Position numbers and translations under genes: made by a program. A DNA stretch of 64,000 nt from Microvirga thermotolerans. GTDB taxonomy: Bacteria; Pseudomonadota; Alphaproteobacteria; Rhizobiales; Beijerinckiaceae. Shown here piece by piece: positions 16,895 through 26,080 of the stretch. The notes under the pieces were generated by a model. That model worked only from the letters and a program-made list of their open reading frames with translations. It was not told where the DNA came from and did no database searches. Position 1 is the first letter of the stretch, and the number at the start of each line of letters is the position of its first letter. The stretch is taken from positions 2,510,001 to 2,574,000 of the forward strand of contig NZ_CP045423.1 in the NCBI RefSeq assembly GCF_009363855.1, given 5' to 3'.

Positions 16895-18677
16895 TCACGC
16901 CGGCAAGCCCGCCGCTTGCAGACCTGTGCGGAGGCGCTCCTCGTCCTCCCGCCGCCTCAGGCAGGAGGCATCGACGAACCAGTCGACGTATTCCCGCGGG
17001 CCCGCCGCCGGGTCGCCCCGCCAGTATTTCCCGACCGCTTGGACGAACCAGGCCGCGCAGCGGCGGGCTTCCTCCGTCCGGCCGAGGTGACCGCAGGCGG
17101 CGGTCCGCCAGCCCATGTCCCGGGGATGATCCTCGGGTTCCGCGGAGGTCTTCTGCTCCAGAATTCCGGCTGCCTCCTCGTAGCGACCGAGGAGGAACAG
17201 GATACGGGCTAGGTAGTCGTCGTACCAGCGCGGGTGGCGCGGGTTGAGGCGCTTGGCGAACTCGGCCGCGGGTAACCCCAACTCAGGATGCCCGAGGCAG
17301 GCCTGCGCCCACGCCCAGATGATTTGGATCGTGGGATCGTTCGGGTTCATCTGCCGGGCCAGGTTGAAATGACGCTCGGCCAAGTCGAAGTTGCGCCAGG
17401 CCAGATGCATACGGGCGACCGTGGACTGCACCCGCGGGTCGTTGGGATCGAGGGTCAGAGCCTGCCGGGCCAGGTCCAGCGCCGCGACCAGGCCCGGATT
17501 CCGCTCGCGCGGGATCCCCACTCCCTCGTCGATCGAGCGGTTCGAGTGGTTATAGGCAAGGCCTGTGTAGGCCCGCGCGAACGTCGGATCGAGCGTGCGT
17601 GCCTGCTCGAACAGCGCACGTGCCTGTTCCTGCGATCCGGGCGTGAAGACGTCCGAGAGGCGGTGGCCGCGCAGGAACAGGTCGTAGGCGCGGATATCCT
17701 GCGGCGGCCGCCTCGCTGTCCTCCAGGACCCGCTGGGCGACCGTGGCCACGATGCCCCTGGCGATCTCCTCCTGTATGGCGAAGATGTCCTCGATGGCCC
17801 TGTCAAAGCGCTCGGCCCACAGATGCGTTCCCGTACCCGCCTCGACGAGTTGGGCGGTGACCCGCACGCGACTGCCCGCCCGACGGACGCTGCCCTCGAC
17901 CACGTAGCCCGCGGCGAGGGTGCGGCCGATCTCCCGCACATCCGCGCTTTTCCCGCGGAAGGCAAAGGACGAGTTGCGGGCGATCACCAAGAGTTCGCGG
18001 AAGCGGGAGAGTTCCGTGATGACGTCCTCGGTGATCCCGTCGCTGAAATAGACCTGCTCCGGATCACCGCTCATGTTCTCGAACGGCAGCACCGCTACCG
18101 AGGGCCTGTCGGCCAGAGGGATGGCGGCTACTGCCCGTGCAGGACCTCCCTCATGCGCCATTCGGTAGGCCCGCACCGGCCGGGCGATGTTCTTGAGGCG
18201 CAGCTCGCCCGCGTCCTCGAAGCGGACGTCGAGCTTGCCGATGAGCTGGTCGTAGGCGGCTCCGGCAACCAGCACGCCGCCCGGCGGGCATGCCTGCTCC
18301 AGCCGTGCTGCGACGTTGACGCCGTCGCCCAGGAGATCGTCGCCCTCGACTACCACGTCACCCAGGTTGATGCCGATGCGCAGCACGATCCGGCGCTCCG
18401 GCGGAACCTGCCCTTGGGCTTCGGCCAACCGCGCCTGGATCGCCGCCGCACAGGCGACCGCCGCCACAACGGAGCCGAACTCCGCGATGAGGCCGTCACC
18501 CATCAGCTTCACCAACCGCCCTCGATGCTCGGCCAGAAGCGGCTCCAGCACCGATCGGCGCAGGCCACGCAAGGCCGCCAGGGTTGCGGTCTCGTCGGCT
18601 TCGACGAGGCGCGAATAGCCGACCACGTCGGCGGCTAGGATGGTGGTCAGCCTTCGTTCGGTTCCGGTGTCGGCCAT
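16895..18677 (-). pseudogene. Adenylate/guanylate cyclase with TolB-like and TPR regions, single frameshift
   Basis: From ATG 18677 the first frame encodes a class III nucleotidyl cyclase domain: TILAADVVGYSRLVEADE at about 9-26 with the metal-binding Asp, KLMGDGLIAEF, RIGINLGDVVVEGDDL and GDGVNVAARLEQ. A TolB-N-like segment (SVAVLPFENMSGDPEQ) follows. At about 17,700 the frame shifts by one base and the second frame continues smoothly into RAYDLFLRGHRL and five or so TPR repeats, ending at 16895. All conserved residues are kept on both sides. One indel in a GC-rich run is the only defect, so a recent mutation or a sequencing error are both possible. Confidence 0.85.
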
Positions 18678-18983
18678 GGCGGTCCCTCGCCATCCGATGC
18701 AGGTCCGGCATGTCCTGCCGCGACGATGATGCCATGGACGCGGCGCCACCGCACTCAGCTTTGGTTCGGAGTGGGAGGGGCTGTGCCGTCACGGCAGCAT
18801 TCCCGCCTCCTCCAGCCGGCTTCGCAACTGCCGGCGCAGCGACGGGTCGCGGTAACGCTCCTGGAACAGGACGCCGTTTGGCGAACGGGAGAAATGTCTC
18901 AGGCTCGGCATTTCGTGCCTACTGTGTCGGAGCCGCAGCAGTCCGAGCACCAGGATTTATAGTCTGTTCGAGCAGACGGATTC
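18678..18983. other. Intergenic region with short C-terminal-like fragment
   Basis: 306 bases without a convincing gene. On the minus strand about 18,785-18,912, a 42-codon frame (ending RSRLEEAGMLP and stop) looks like the tail of a larger protein, possibly a second cyclase/TPR gene, but is too short to assign. Confidence 0.25.
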
Positions 18984-19499
18984 TCATGGCCCTTGCGGCC
19001 GGAGGGAGATGCCGGCCGGCACCTTGAGTTCGCCCTCCTCTCCGTCCAGGTCGATGAAGCGGCTGTCCCTCGGGATCACAAGCCCCTCTCCGACTTTCGG
19101 CAGCTTGGATAGAGCCGTACATGTCACCGCAGATCTTTCCCCTGACGAGGTCTCGGTGCCGACGAGCCGCGCTCCAGGCTGACCTGATCCCTGGAGACTC
19201 CCCTCAATTCGCATACTCTGATCCGGGAAAACCCAGGTGGAGCGCCGGCGTGTCTGCGTCCGCTGTCCGAGCCACTCCCCAGGCCTGGTGCGGGAGGCGT
19301 CAAAGATGTAGGGGCTCACCTCGTGGTCCTCCAACTCCCCTCCTCCGACACCACCACCCGGATAGAAGGTGATCACGAACCGAGACTGATCGCTTACGCG
19401 GGTGCATTGCCAGAGGGATCCGGCCAGGCCCATGCCGTCGGCGACGGCTGCGGAAGAAACCACGACGAGCCCGATCGCGGCGAGCAGGTAGCCTCTCAT
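18984..19499 (-). CDS. Exported hypothetical protein
   Basis: 171 residues from ATG 19499, which has GGAGG seven bases upstream. The signal peptide (MRGYLLAAIGLVVVSSAAVA) is followed by a mature domain with a Gly-rich stretch (YPGGGVGGGELED), two cysteines (LWQCTRV, VTCTALS) and a beta-rich pattern. No family is recognised. It is the first of several small exported proteins in this accessory stretch. Confidence 0.6.
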   Translation of the reverse strand: MRGYLLAAIGLVVVSSAAVADGMGLAGSLWQCTRVSDQSRFVITFYPGGGVGGGELEDHEVSPYIFDASRTRPGEWLGQRTQTRRRSTWVFPDQSMRIEGSLQGSGQPGARLVGTETSSGERSAVTCTALSKLPKVGEGLVIPRDSRFIDLDGEEGELKVPAGISLRPQGP

Positions 19500-19656
19500 G
19501 GTGCTGCCTCCACTCAGAGGATAGAGCAGCACCGTAATTCCCAGGTTCTTACCAAATCTGTTCTGCCTGTCTCGGGCAACTCTCCACGTCGAACTCGCAC
19601 GGGATCGGATCGCTCTGCCGACAACCTTCGGCGGAGCGATCTGACTGTCGGCCGGG

Positions 19657-20442
19657 TCAGGCGGCCTTGCTCAGGTGTCCTTTGAGCTCCGCAATCTCGG
19701 CCCGCAGGGCGGTGATCTCGGCGACAAGCCGCTCATCGACCCCGGACGGGTGCGTCAGTTTCGGCGCATCCTCCGCTGTCTCGGCATCGATCGCGTTCAC
19801 GATCACACCGATGAACAGGTTCAGGGCCATGAACGTCGAGAGCAGGATGAAGATCAGGAAGAACGCAATCGCATAAGGATGCTGCTCCGCCAGCGGCTTG
19901 ACGATGCCACCGGACCAGTCGTCGAAGGTCATGACCTGGAACAGCGTATAGGCGGTGGCTCCAAGCGAGCCGAACTGCTCTGGGTTGGTCTGACCGAACA
20001 GCTTCGTCGCCATCACGGCAAAGACGTAGAGGATCAGTGCGAGCAGGAGCGTGATCGAACCCATGCCGGGCAAGGCGGAGACCAGTCCGCCGACCACCCG
20101 CTGGAGCGAGGGCACGGCCGTGATCAGGCGCAGCACCCGCAGCACCCGCAGGGCCCGGAGCACCGACAGCGAACCTGTGGCCGGGATGAGAGCGATCCCG
20201 ACGACGGCAAGATCGAACACGCTCCATGGATCTCGGAAGAAGGAGAGGCGGCGGACCGCAAGGCGGGCGGCCAGCTCCAGCACGAACACCGCCAGGATGA
20301 TGCGGTCGATGGCGATCAGCACCGGGCCGAGGGCGGCCATGGCCGAAGGGCTGGTCTCCAGGCCCAAGGTGATGGCGTTGAGGATGATCAGCGTCAGGAG
20401 CACGCGCTCGGTCCGAGGGTCTTTCAACAATCGTTCCAGCAT
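19657..20442 (-). CDS. Voltage-gated ion channel, NaChBac/CavAb-like single-domain type
   Basis: 261 residues from ATG 20442. Six membrane segments are visible. S4 is LRALRVLRVLRLITAVPSLQ (about 106-125), with arginines every third position as in voltage sensors. The pore loop reads FQVMTFDDWSGG before S6 (FFLIFILLSTFMALNLFIGV). Bacterial sodium channels have LESW at the filter; here it is FDDW, and double aspartates at this site are what confer calcium selectivity in engineered CavAb. The C-terminus (ERLVAEITALRAEIAELKGH) is a coiled coil for tetramer assembly. A homotetrameric sodium or calcium channel of the inner membrane is expected. Confidence 0.88.
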   Translation of the reverse strand: MLERLLKDPRTERVLLTLIILNAITLGLETSPSAMAALGPVLIAIDRIILAVFVLELAARLAVRRLSFFRDPWSVFDLAVVGIALIPATGSLSVLRALRVLRVLRLITAVPSLQRVVGGLVSALPGMGSITLLLALILYVFAVMATKLFGQTNPEQFGSLGATAYTLFQVMTFDDWSGGIVKPLAEQHPYAIAFFLIFILLSTFMALNLFIGVIVNAIDAETAEDAPKLTHPSGVDERLVAEITALRAEIAELKGHLSKAA

Positions 20443-20617
20443 GGTCGTCTTCTCAAAGTCAGAAAGGATGTCGCCTGCCCTCTCACCAACGCAAAGCGCC
20501 GGTGTTGATACTGCCGCCTGGCACCGAGGGGGACGCGGCACGCCTACAGGTAAGCGTGGCCTTAGCCCAACGGAAGGGGCTACTGGCGTCTTTGCAACAG
20601 AAGGTGGACCTATCCTA

Positions 20618-20803
20618 TCAGGCAGCCGGCTTGGAGCGATCGGTATTGCTGCCGCTGGATTCCAGCAGGCACACCAGGGCAAAGAGGCTGATCACCGCCA
20701 CCAGCTCAGCACTGGTCTGGAGCCAAGAGGGCGAGAACTCCCGCAGCGGACCCACCGCCACGAGGGAGAGGAGAAAGGCAACAGCTGTAGTCCAGATCAG
20801 CAT
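20618..20803 (-). CDS. Small two-helix membrane protein
   Basis: 61 residues with two hydrophobic helices (about 5-20 and 33-48) joined by a polar turn (REFSPSWLQTS) and a short charged C-terminus. No family is recognised and the Shine-Dalgarno sequence is weak. It lies 175 bases upstream of the channel gene in the same direction and could be co-transcribed with it. Confidence 0.45.
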   Translation of the reverse strand: MLIWTTAVAFLLSLVAVGPLREFSPSWLQTSAELVAVISLFALVCLLESSGSNTDRSKPAA

Positions 20804-21018
20804 CAGTCACCGTCCGTGCGAACGGATCACAGCTTTACCCAGCTGAATATGAACATCTGATGACATGCTGCCATGACGGGGCAGGACAACATGGAAGGCC
20901 AACTTGATCGCAGCGCTACTCTCGCCTGCCGTCCCGCCATCCGCCAACTCGAGCACGGACACGCCGGAGCCACGGCATGTCGACGGTTCCAGTTACCCCA
21001 TCGACGGGGACTGGAGAT

Positions 21019-21300
21019 CTATTCCGGTTTGTCGCCGCCGTGCTGGCCTGCATCCTGCGGCATGCGGCCGGTGATGCTGCCGGTCGCCTCGACGTCGGGA
21101 GCCTGTCCCGGCACCACCATGGGTCCGTTCATGCCGAACGTGACGGCTCCGCCGCACCCGTCCTGAAGGGGGCTGGCCTTTACTTCCTGTGGCAGGCAGC
21201 GGGCTGGCATGGTCTGAGCAAATTCGGGGATCGAGGGTCCCGAGGCGGCAACGCCCAGGACGGCAGCCGCCATTGCGCCGGGGAGCGCGCGCTTGAGCAT
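21019..21300 (-). CDS. Small exported hypothetical protein
   Basis: 93 residues with GAGGAGG ahead of the ATG. The signal peptide is MLKRALPGAMAAAVLGVAASG. The mature part has a cysteine pair (ARCLPQE, DGCGG) and a Gly/Met/Pro-rich tail. Function unknown. It is divergent from the trypsin-like protease gene. Confidence 0.55.
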   Translation of the reverse strand: MLKRALPGAMAAAVLGVAASGPSIPEFAQTMPARCLPQEVKASPLQDGCGGAVTFGMNGPMVVPGQAPDVEATGSITGRMPQDAGQHGGDKPE

Positions 21301-21528
21301 GTCGACCTCCTCTGCAACATCGATTTCGTGATCTGTTCTTCAAAACAGCAGACGGTGTTCTGGGTTCCTGAGGATCACACGAGCCCGGAGCACATCCTTG
21401 CAGAGGTAACTGCCGGCCTTGAAGCGAGAGGTCGTTTTCTTACCTCTTCCGGTACGAGAGCATCGAGCATGCCGACGGGCAGCTGGGATCAGGATGCGGT
21501 CCGTCGTGATCTGACCTTGGTTACGACC

Positions 21529-22308
21529 ATGAGATGGTTTTCCATTCCCACGACAGGCGGGAAACGCCGGATCGGCAAACATCTGCCCGGGTGGCTCATT
21601 GCGATCGCTCTCACATGGCCAATCGGCCAGGCTCATGCCATCGAAGGAGGTGCGCTCGCGCGGGCCAACGACCCGCTCGCCCGCGCCACGGTCGCGGTCG
21701 GCACCCTCGTCCAGCCGGACGGCTCTTTTCGGTTGAGCCGCTGCTCGGGAGCCCTCATTGCTCCGGATCTCGTGCTCACAGCAGCGCACTGCATCAGGGG
21801 AAACCCGGTGGGGGCGGTGGTCGCTTTCTATCAGGGGAGCAGGCAGATCGCTTCGGCTCATCGCGTCGCCGCAGCGGCGCGTCATGCCTTCGCGCCGGGG
21901 CGCCTCGCGTCGCGGGACTTGGCAGACATGCTCAATGAGATCTCGCTTGATGTGGCTATCTTGCGCCTGGAGACGCCGGTAAGGGGGCGGAGCCCGCTGA
22001 GGCTCGCCGACCGATCGCAGCGCATTCCATCGACTTTGCAACTGGCCGGCGTCGGCCTTTCGGGATCGACGGCGGGAACCCTCAAGACTGCCACCCTGAG
22101 GCCTCTTGCGATAACTGAGACAGGGCTGATCATCGCGCGCACGGTCGGTGCCCGCGCATGCATGGGCGACTCTGGCGGTCCCGTCGTCATCCCGAGCAGG
22201 AGAGGACTGCTGCTCTGGGGCGTGGCAAGCGCCGTCATCACGCCTCATGCGCCATGCGGCAACATCCTCATGATTGCGCCAGCTGCGATCGCCAGTCCGC
22301 AGTTTTGA
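21529..22308 (+). CDS. Exported trypsin-like serine protease (S1 family)
   Basis: 259 residues from ATG 21529; an in-frame start at 20,977 would run through the divergent neighbour's region and is rejected. An N-terminal basic segment and hydrophobic stretch (WLIAIALTWPIGQAHA, about 22-37) form the export signal. The triad is complete: His in LTAAHCIRG, Asp in SLDVAILRLE and Ser in GDSGGPVV. Two cysteine pairs are plausible (SRCSGAL with AAHC; RACMGDS with HAPCGN). Probably a periplasmic or secreted endopeptidase. Confidence 0.85.
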   Translation: MRWFSIPTTGGKRRIGKHLPGWLIAIALTWPIGQAHAIEGGALARANDPLARATVAVGTLVQPDGSFRLSRCSGALIAPDLVLTAAHCIRGNPVGAVVAFYQGSRQIASAHRVAAAARHAFAPGRLASRDLADMLNEISLDVAILRLETPVRGRSPLRLADRSQRIPSTLQLAGVGLSGSTAGTLKTATLRPLAITETGLIIARTVGARACMGDSGGPVVIPSRRGLLLWGVASAVITPHAPCGNILMIAPAAIASPQF

Positions 22309-22611
22309 GCCTTTGGGACGCGAGAGCCGGCACTTGTCCGGTGGCGTGGTGGCGATTGGCGCACATCAGGGGAAGACACTCGGCTGAGCGCCTCTCTCGC
22401 ATCGGCTTCCTTCCTCGAGCCGGATCAGATGCCCACCCCGGTCGCCCAGCCGCAACACCGGCCTGACCTCCCACCCGTCAACCGGGTGGCGCGGAAGCCG
22501 GAGCGCGAGGGACTTGTTACGCGCTCCAGGGATCCCAATGCTCCTCTCACCATGAATATCAGGCTCAAATGAGCTTACCGCGATCCGGCCGTTCCGTGCT
22601 GGGCCCCGGCT
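22309..22611. other. Intergenic region, nothing seen
   Basis: 303 bases between the convergent protease and KGG protein genes. No gene, tRNA or clear hairpin was recognised. Confidence 0.4.
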
Positions 22612-22791
22612 CTAATGGGCCGCATGGTTGTTATGCGGGACGGAGCCGCCTTTGCGGCCAGCTTCGGCGGCGAGGTGACGGTTCTGAGAGAAGGACCTCT
22701 TTTCCGCCGGAACGCTCTTGCCGCCCTTGCTGGCGATCTCCCGCCGCTTCTCTGGACTCATGGAGGCAAAGCCACGTCGTAATGTGCTCAT
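22612..22791 (-). CDS. KGG-repeat stress-induced protein (YciG/Con-10 type)
   Basis: 59 residues. The KGG repeat family pattern is plain: GFASMSPEKRREIASKGGKS, then a second half HLAAEAGRKGGS. Such small hydrophilic proteins are induced by stress or in stationary phase in many bacteria (YciG, GsiB) and in fungal conidia (Con-10). GGGAG lies eight bases before the ATG at 22791. The short length puts it below usual cut-offs, yet codon use and motif are convincing. The IS copy begins 76 bases upstream. Confidence 0.85.
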   Translation of the reverse strand: MSTLRRGFASMSPEKRREIASKGGKSVPAEKRSFSQNRHLAAEAGRKGGSVPHNNHAAH

Positions 22792-22858
22792 GCTCTGTTC
22801 TCCCGATCACCTGAAGGAAGAGGACTGGTAAACCGAAAACCGAGATGATGGTTCAAGC

Positions 22859-23632
22859 TTAGCCTAGGTAGGGGACACACCCAAGCCATTGAGTGACTAT
22901 CGCGACGAGGACAACGGCTGCGAGATAGTTCACAGCCAGCCGGTCGTATCGCGTTGCGATCCGCTTCCAGTTCTTGAGATGGCCGAACATCCGCTCAATG
23001 ACATTACGGCGTCGGTATGCCGCGCGATTGAGCGGATAGGCAACGGCACGAGCAGCACGGCCCGGAATGACAGCTTCGATGCTCTTGTCTTCGAGCCACG
23101 TGCGGAGCCGATCCGCGTCATAGGCTTTGTCAGCAATCAGCCGCCTGGTCGGCGCCAGAGCTTCTAATATCGGCACAGCCATGGTGATGTCGGCCACGTT
23201 CCCCGGCGTCAACGCGACGGCAAGGATCCGGCCACGACCATCGGCCAGACAGTGGATTTTCGTTGTTCGGCCGCCGCGCGAGACGCCGACCGCTTGCGTG
23301 AGCTCCCCCTTTTCCGCCTGATGCCGAGCGGTGGGCATTCACGTTGGAACTGTCGAGCGCCAGCTCCTCTGGGATTGGCCAGCAGCTGCAACTTTGGCGA
23401 AGATGCGCTGCCAGACGCCGCGTCGCGCCCAACGGGTGTAGCGATTGTAGATGGTTTTGGCTGGTCCGTATTCGGGCGGCACATCGCGCCAGCGCCCACC
23501 TGTTTTGAGGATATGGAGAATGCCGCTGATCACGCGCCGGTCGTCCACGCGGGGCTTACCCGGCTGGTTGTGCGGCAGATGCGGCTCCAACGCCGCCCAG
23601 GCCTCGTCAGAGAGCCAGAACAGATCACGCAT
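22859..23632 (-). pseudogene. IS5-family (IS427 group) transposase, damaged
   Basis: Frame one (23,339-23,632) starts MRDLFWLSDEAWAALEPHLP and runs to FAKVAAAG. The middle (ELALDSSNVNAHRSASGGKGG, carrying the first catalytic Asp) is in a second frame. The end (SRGGRTTKIHCLADG, ADKAYDADRLR with the second Asp, RNVIERMFGHLKNWKRIATRYD with the Glu region) is in the frame 22,859-23,338. The switch at the AAAAGGGGG run fits the programmed shift of this group. The earlier switch near 23,385 needs a one-base loss and is probably an inactivating mutation. The stop codon lies just outside the terminal repeat. Confidence 0.85.
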
Positions 23633-23709
23633 GACTTCCTCCTACCTCGTCAGACCCAATGCGAGATGGAATCAGTCAATGATGTCAGTTCTTTGTTTGG
23701 GTCCCCTAC
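22868..23709 (-). mobile_element. IS5-family IS427-like insertion sequence
   Basis: About 842 bases. The ends carry GTAGGGGAC (22,868 on) and its inverse GTCCCCTAC (ending 23,709), with partial similarity continuing inward. The two transposase frames fill the interior. Flanking sequences do not reveal which gene, if any, was hit. Exact ends and target duplication were estimated by eye. Confidence 0.75.
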
Positions 23710-24002
23710 ATAGTAGGACGACCCGCGGGTGATCTGGGTCCGCTCCCTTCGCTGCGCCCGTCCAGACTGCATGTAACCAAAGCTCCCCGCCACTGCCTCG
23801 TAATTTCATCTTGAAGGGGGAAGGTTTACAGGAGCGAGTACGGTCAATGGGTGAGTTGCCTTGATCAGGCCTCGGTGTTCAGACCTTGCTGATGTGCCGG
23901 GACGCGTCGATCCCCTCCCCGGCTTCAGGAGCGAGGGGCTGTCCCGGCACTCGCGATTGGGCAGAGAGTTTGCCTACCGCAATCTAGCCCTGTCCGGCAG
24001 GG

Positions 24003-24317
24003 TTAGGGGCAGACCTCGACGCGGCGCCATTCTCCACGAATGCGCTCACGGGCGAGATGGCAGCCCGGCTGGACCATCGTGTTCGGGTCATAGCCGATCT
24101 GGGGCTGAACCGGGGTGCCCGGTGCGGCGGAAACGATCGTTCCTGTGGTCTGGGCCTGGGCCGAGGTGATCCCTGCTCCAAGGGCAATCCCACCAACCCC
24201 TGCGGCGGCAATCGCCGGGATGACCCAGCCCGGATAGGCCGAAGCCGGTGTCGGCACAGCGGCCGCTGAGGCTGCGAGGGTGAGGGCTGAGGTAAGACCA
24301 ATCAGGGTTTTTCTCAT
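24003..24317 (-). CDS. Exported hypothetical protein, Gly/Ala-rich
   Basis: 104 residues from ATG 24317 (GGAGG seven bases upstream; two further ATGs just upstream are too close to it). The signal peptide ends near PASA, followed by a second hydrophobic glycine zipper-like stretch (PAIAAAGVGGIALGAGIT). The C-terminus has two cysteines (QPGCHLAR, VEVCP) and a basic segment. It resembles small cell-envelope proteins of Hyphomicrobiales, with no named family. Confidence 0.6.
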   Translation of the reverse strand: MRKTLIGLTSALTLAASAAAVPTPASAYPGWVIPAIAAAGVGGIALGAGITSAQAQTTGTIVSAAPGTPVQPQIGYDPNTMVQPGCHLARERIRGEWRRVEVCP

Positions 24318-24803
24318 GACCATTCCTCCAAAATAGAGTGCCGAAGGCACTCTGTTTTTTCAGTTTCGTCACAAGGAATGCGATAGCCTTCCGCCTTTCG
24401 GTGAGGACAAGCTATCGCTGTGCGGGGAAGGCAGCTGCGTGTCATGGCGCCCTGCTTCCTTCCGCGGCGCACTAACACTGATCTGTCGGGAAGGTTCCGG
24501 TCCGGCGCACATCGCGCAGTGAGTGGCTTGAACGCCGACATCAGCGATGAACAGTAGGGGGTTGTCGAGCCATGGTCGATCGGTTGGATCTCGCCTGTAA
24601 GGCATGCCTCCTTAGGCAACGCATCGGCCGGAACTGCGCTCGACATATCACTCGCACTAGAAGGGCACACATCTCATCAGCGGCCTCGTCGACGTGCCTT
24701 CAGACACGGATCCGGACCACCGGAACCGGCGTTTTACAAGCAAGTCAGGAGCGCACGTTGTGTTCGCAAGGATATGGAACACTCGGTTGAATGGAGGGAG
24801 GTT
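24318..24803. other. Intergenic region, nothing seen
   Basis: 486 bases between divergent genes, presumably holding the promoter of cbpA. No ORF with protein character and no RNA gene was recognised. Confidence 0.4.
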
Positions 24804-25709
24804 GTGGCCGAGTCCCCTTACGAGTTGCTGGGCGTGAAGCCCAACGCATCTGCGGACGAGATCCAAAAGGCGTACCGGAAACTGGCCAAGAAGTATCACC
24901 CGGACCTGAACCCCGGCGACCGGACGGCCGAGGACCGCTTCAAAGCGATATCGGCCGCCTATGACCTGCTGAGTGACCCTGAGAAGCGGGCCCGGTTCGA
25001 CCGTGGCGAGATCGACGCTTCCGGCGCTGAGCGACCGCAGCGCCGGTATTACCGGGACTTTGCGTCCGAGGAGACCGGGCCGTCCTACCGCAGCGATGCC
25101 GGCTTTGCGGATTTCATGGATCAGGACATCCTGTCGGCACTGCTCCGGCGCGGCGCCCGAACCCGCTTCGCGATGCCGGGGCAGGATCTCCGGTTCCGCC
25201 TCGTCCTCGACTTCCTCGAGGCCGTGAATGGCACCCGCAAGACCGTAACCCTGCCGAACGGCCAATCGCTCGACATCACCATTCCAGCCGGCATCCGGGA
25301 CAGCCAAGTAGTCCGTCTCGCCGGCAAAGGCGAACCAGGCATCGGCGGCGGTCCGCCCGGCGACGCCTTGATCGAGGTCCATGTGCGCCCGCACCGCCTC
25401 TTTACGCGGCAGGACGACGACATCCGCCTCGAGGTGCCGATTTCACTGCGCGAGGCCGTTCTCGGTGGCCGCATTCAGGTCCCGACGCCGACGGGGCCCG
25501 TCATGGTCAGCGTCCCGAAAGGCAGCAACACGGGACGAATCCTGCGGCTCCGGGGCAAAGGTGTGCCCCGGCCGGACGGCACGCAAGGCGACCTGCACGC
25601 AGTTCTGAAGGTCGTCCTGCCCGACCGCCCGGATCCGGAACTCGAAGCCTTCGCGGAGCGGTGGACAGGTGGCGCGCTCTACAATCCACGAGATGGCATG
25701 GAGGCGTAG
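24804..25709 (+). CDS. cbpA: DnaJ-like co-chaperone CbpA
   Basis: 301 residues from GTG 24804, where GGAGGGAGG stands just upstream and the J domain begins at once; an ATG at 24774 adds ten residues. The J domain (about 4-65) contains the HPD motif in [12 protein letters not shown] short linker follows, with no Cys-rich zinc finger, then the two C-terminal substrate-binding beta domains ([18 protein letters not shown] and [16 protein letters not shown], ending GKGVPRPDG). That layout is class II/CbpA. It should stimulate DnaK and bind unfolded or curved-DNA substrates. Its partner cbpM starts at the next base. Confidence 0.93.
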   Translation: MAESPYELLGVKPNASADEIQKAYRKLAKKYHPDLNPGDRTAEDRFKAISAAYDLLSDPEKRARFDRGEIDASGAERPQRRYYRDFASEETGPSYRSDAGFADFMDQDILSALLRRGARTRFAMPGQDLRFRLVLDFLEAVNGTRKTVTLPNGQSLDITIPAGIRDSQVVRLAGKGEPGIGGGPPGDALIEVHVRPHRLFTRQDDDIRLEVPISLREAVLGGRIQVPTPTGPVMVSVPKGSNTGRILRLRGKGVPRPDGTQGDLHAVLKVVLPDRPDPELEAFAERWTGGALYNPRDGMEA

Positions 25710-25994
25710 ATGCTGACTCTGGAGGAGTTCCAGCTGCGTCTGGATGTCAATGCGAGCACGGTTCAGGCCTGGATCGAGGAAGGCTGGCTTCTTCCGCAAC
25801 GGGAACAGGCAGGCTTCGCGTTTTCCGAGCTGGACGTGGCGCGAGCCCGGCTCATCCGCGACCTCAAAGACGAGATCGGGGTCAACGACGAAGGCATTGG
25901 CATCGTTCTGAACCTTATCGACCAGGTTCATGGCCTGCGCAGCGTGCTACGCGAGCTGCTCCATGCCGGAGCTGGCCGACCGCCCGGGCCATAG
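25710..25994 (+). CDS. cbpM: Chaperone modulator CbpM (MerR-like)
   Basis: 94 residues starting directly after the cbpA stop, with GGAGG inside the end of cbpA. It has the MerR-type helix-turn-helix start (TLEEFQLRLDVNASTVQAWIEEGWL) and an amphipathic helix (LDVARARLIRDLKDEIG and a C-terminal coil). CbpM binds the J domain of CbpA and blocks its DnaJ-like activity. The pair forms an operon, as in other bacteria. Confidence 0.9.
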   Translation: MLTLEEFQLRLDVNASTVQAWIEEGWLLPQREQAGFAFSELDVARARLIRDLKDEIGVNDEGIGIVLNLIDQVHGLRSVLRELLHAGAGRPPGP

Positions 25995-26080
25995 GCCAGC
26001 CGGCCCGGGCACGCCATGCGGAACGCAGGATCAACAGCCCCGACGCCCACCAATCAGAGGATTAAGCCCTTGGCTGGGGC

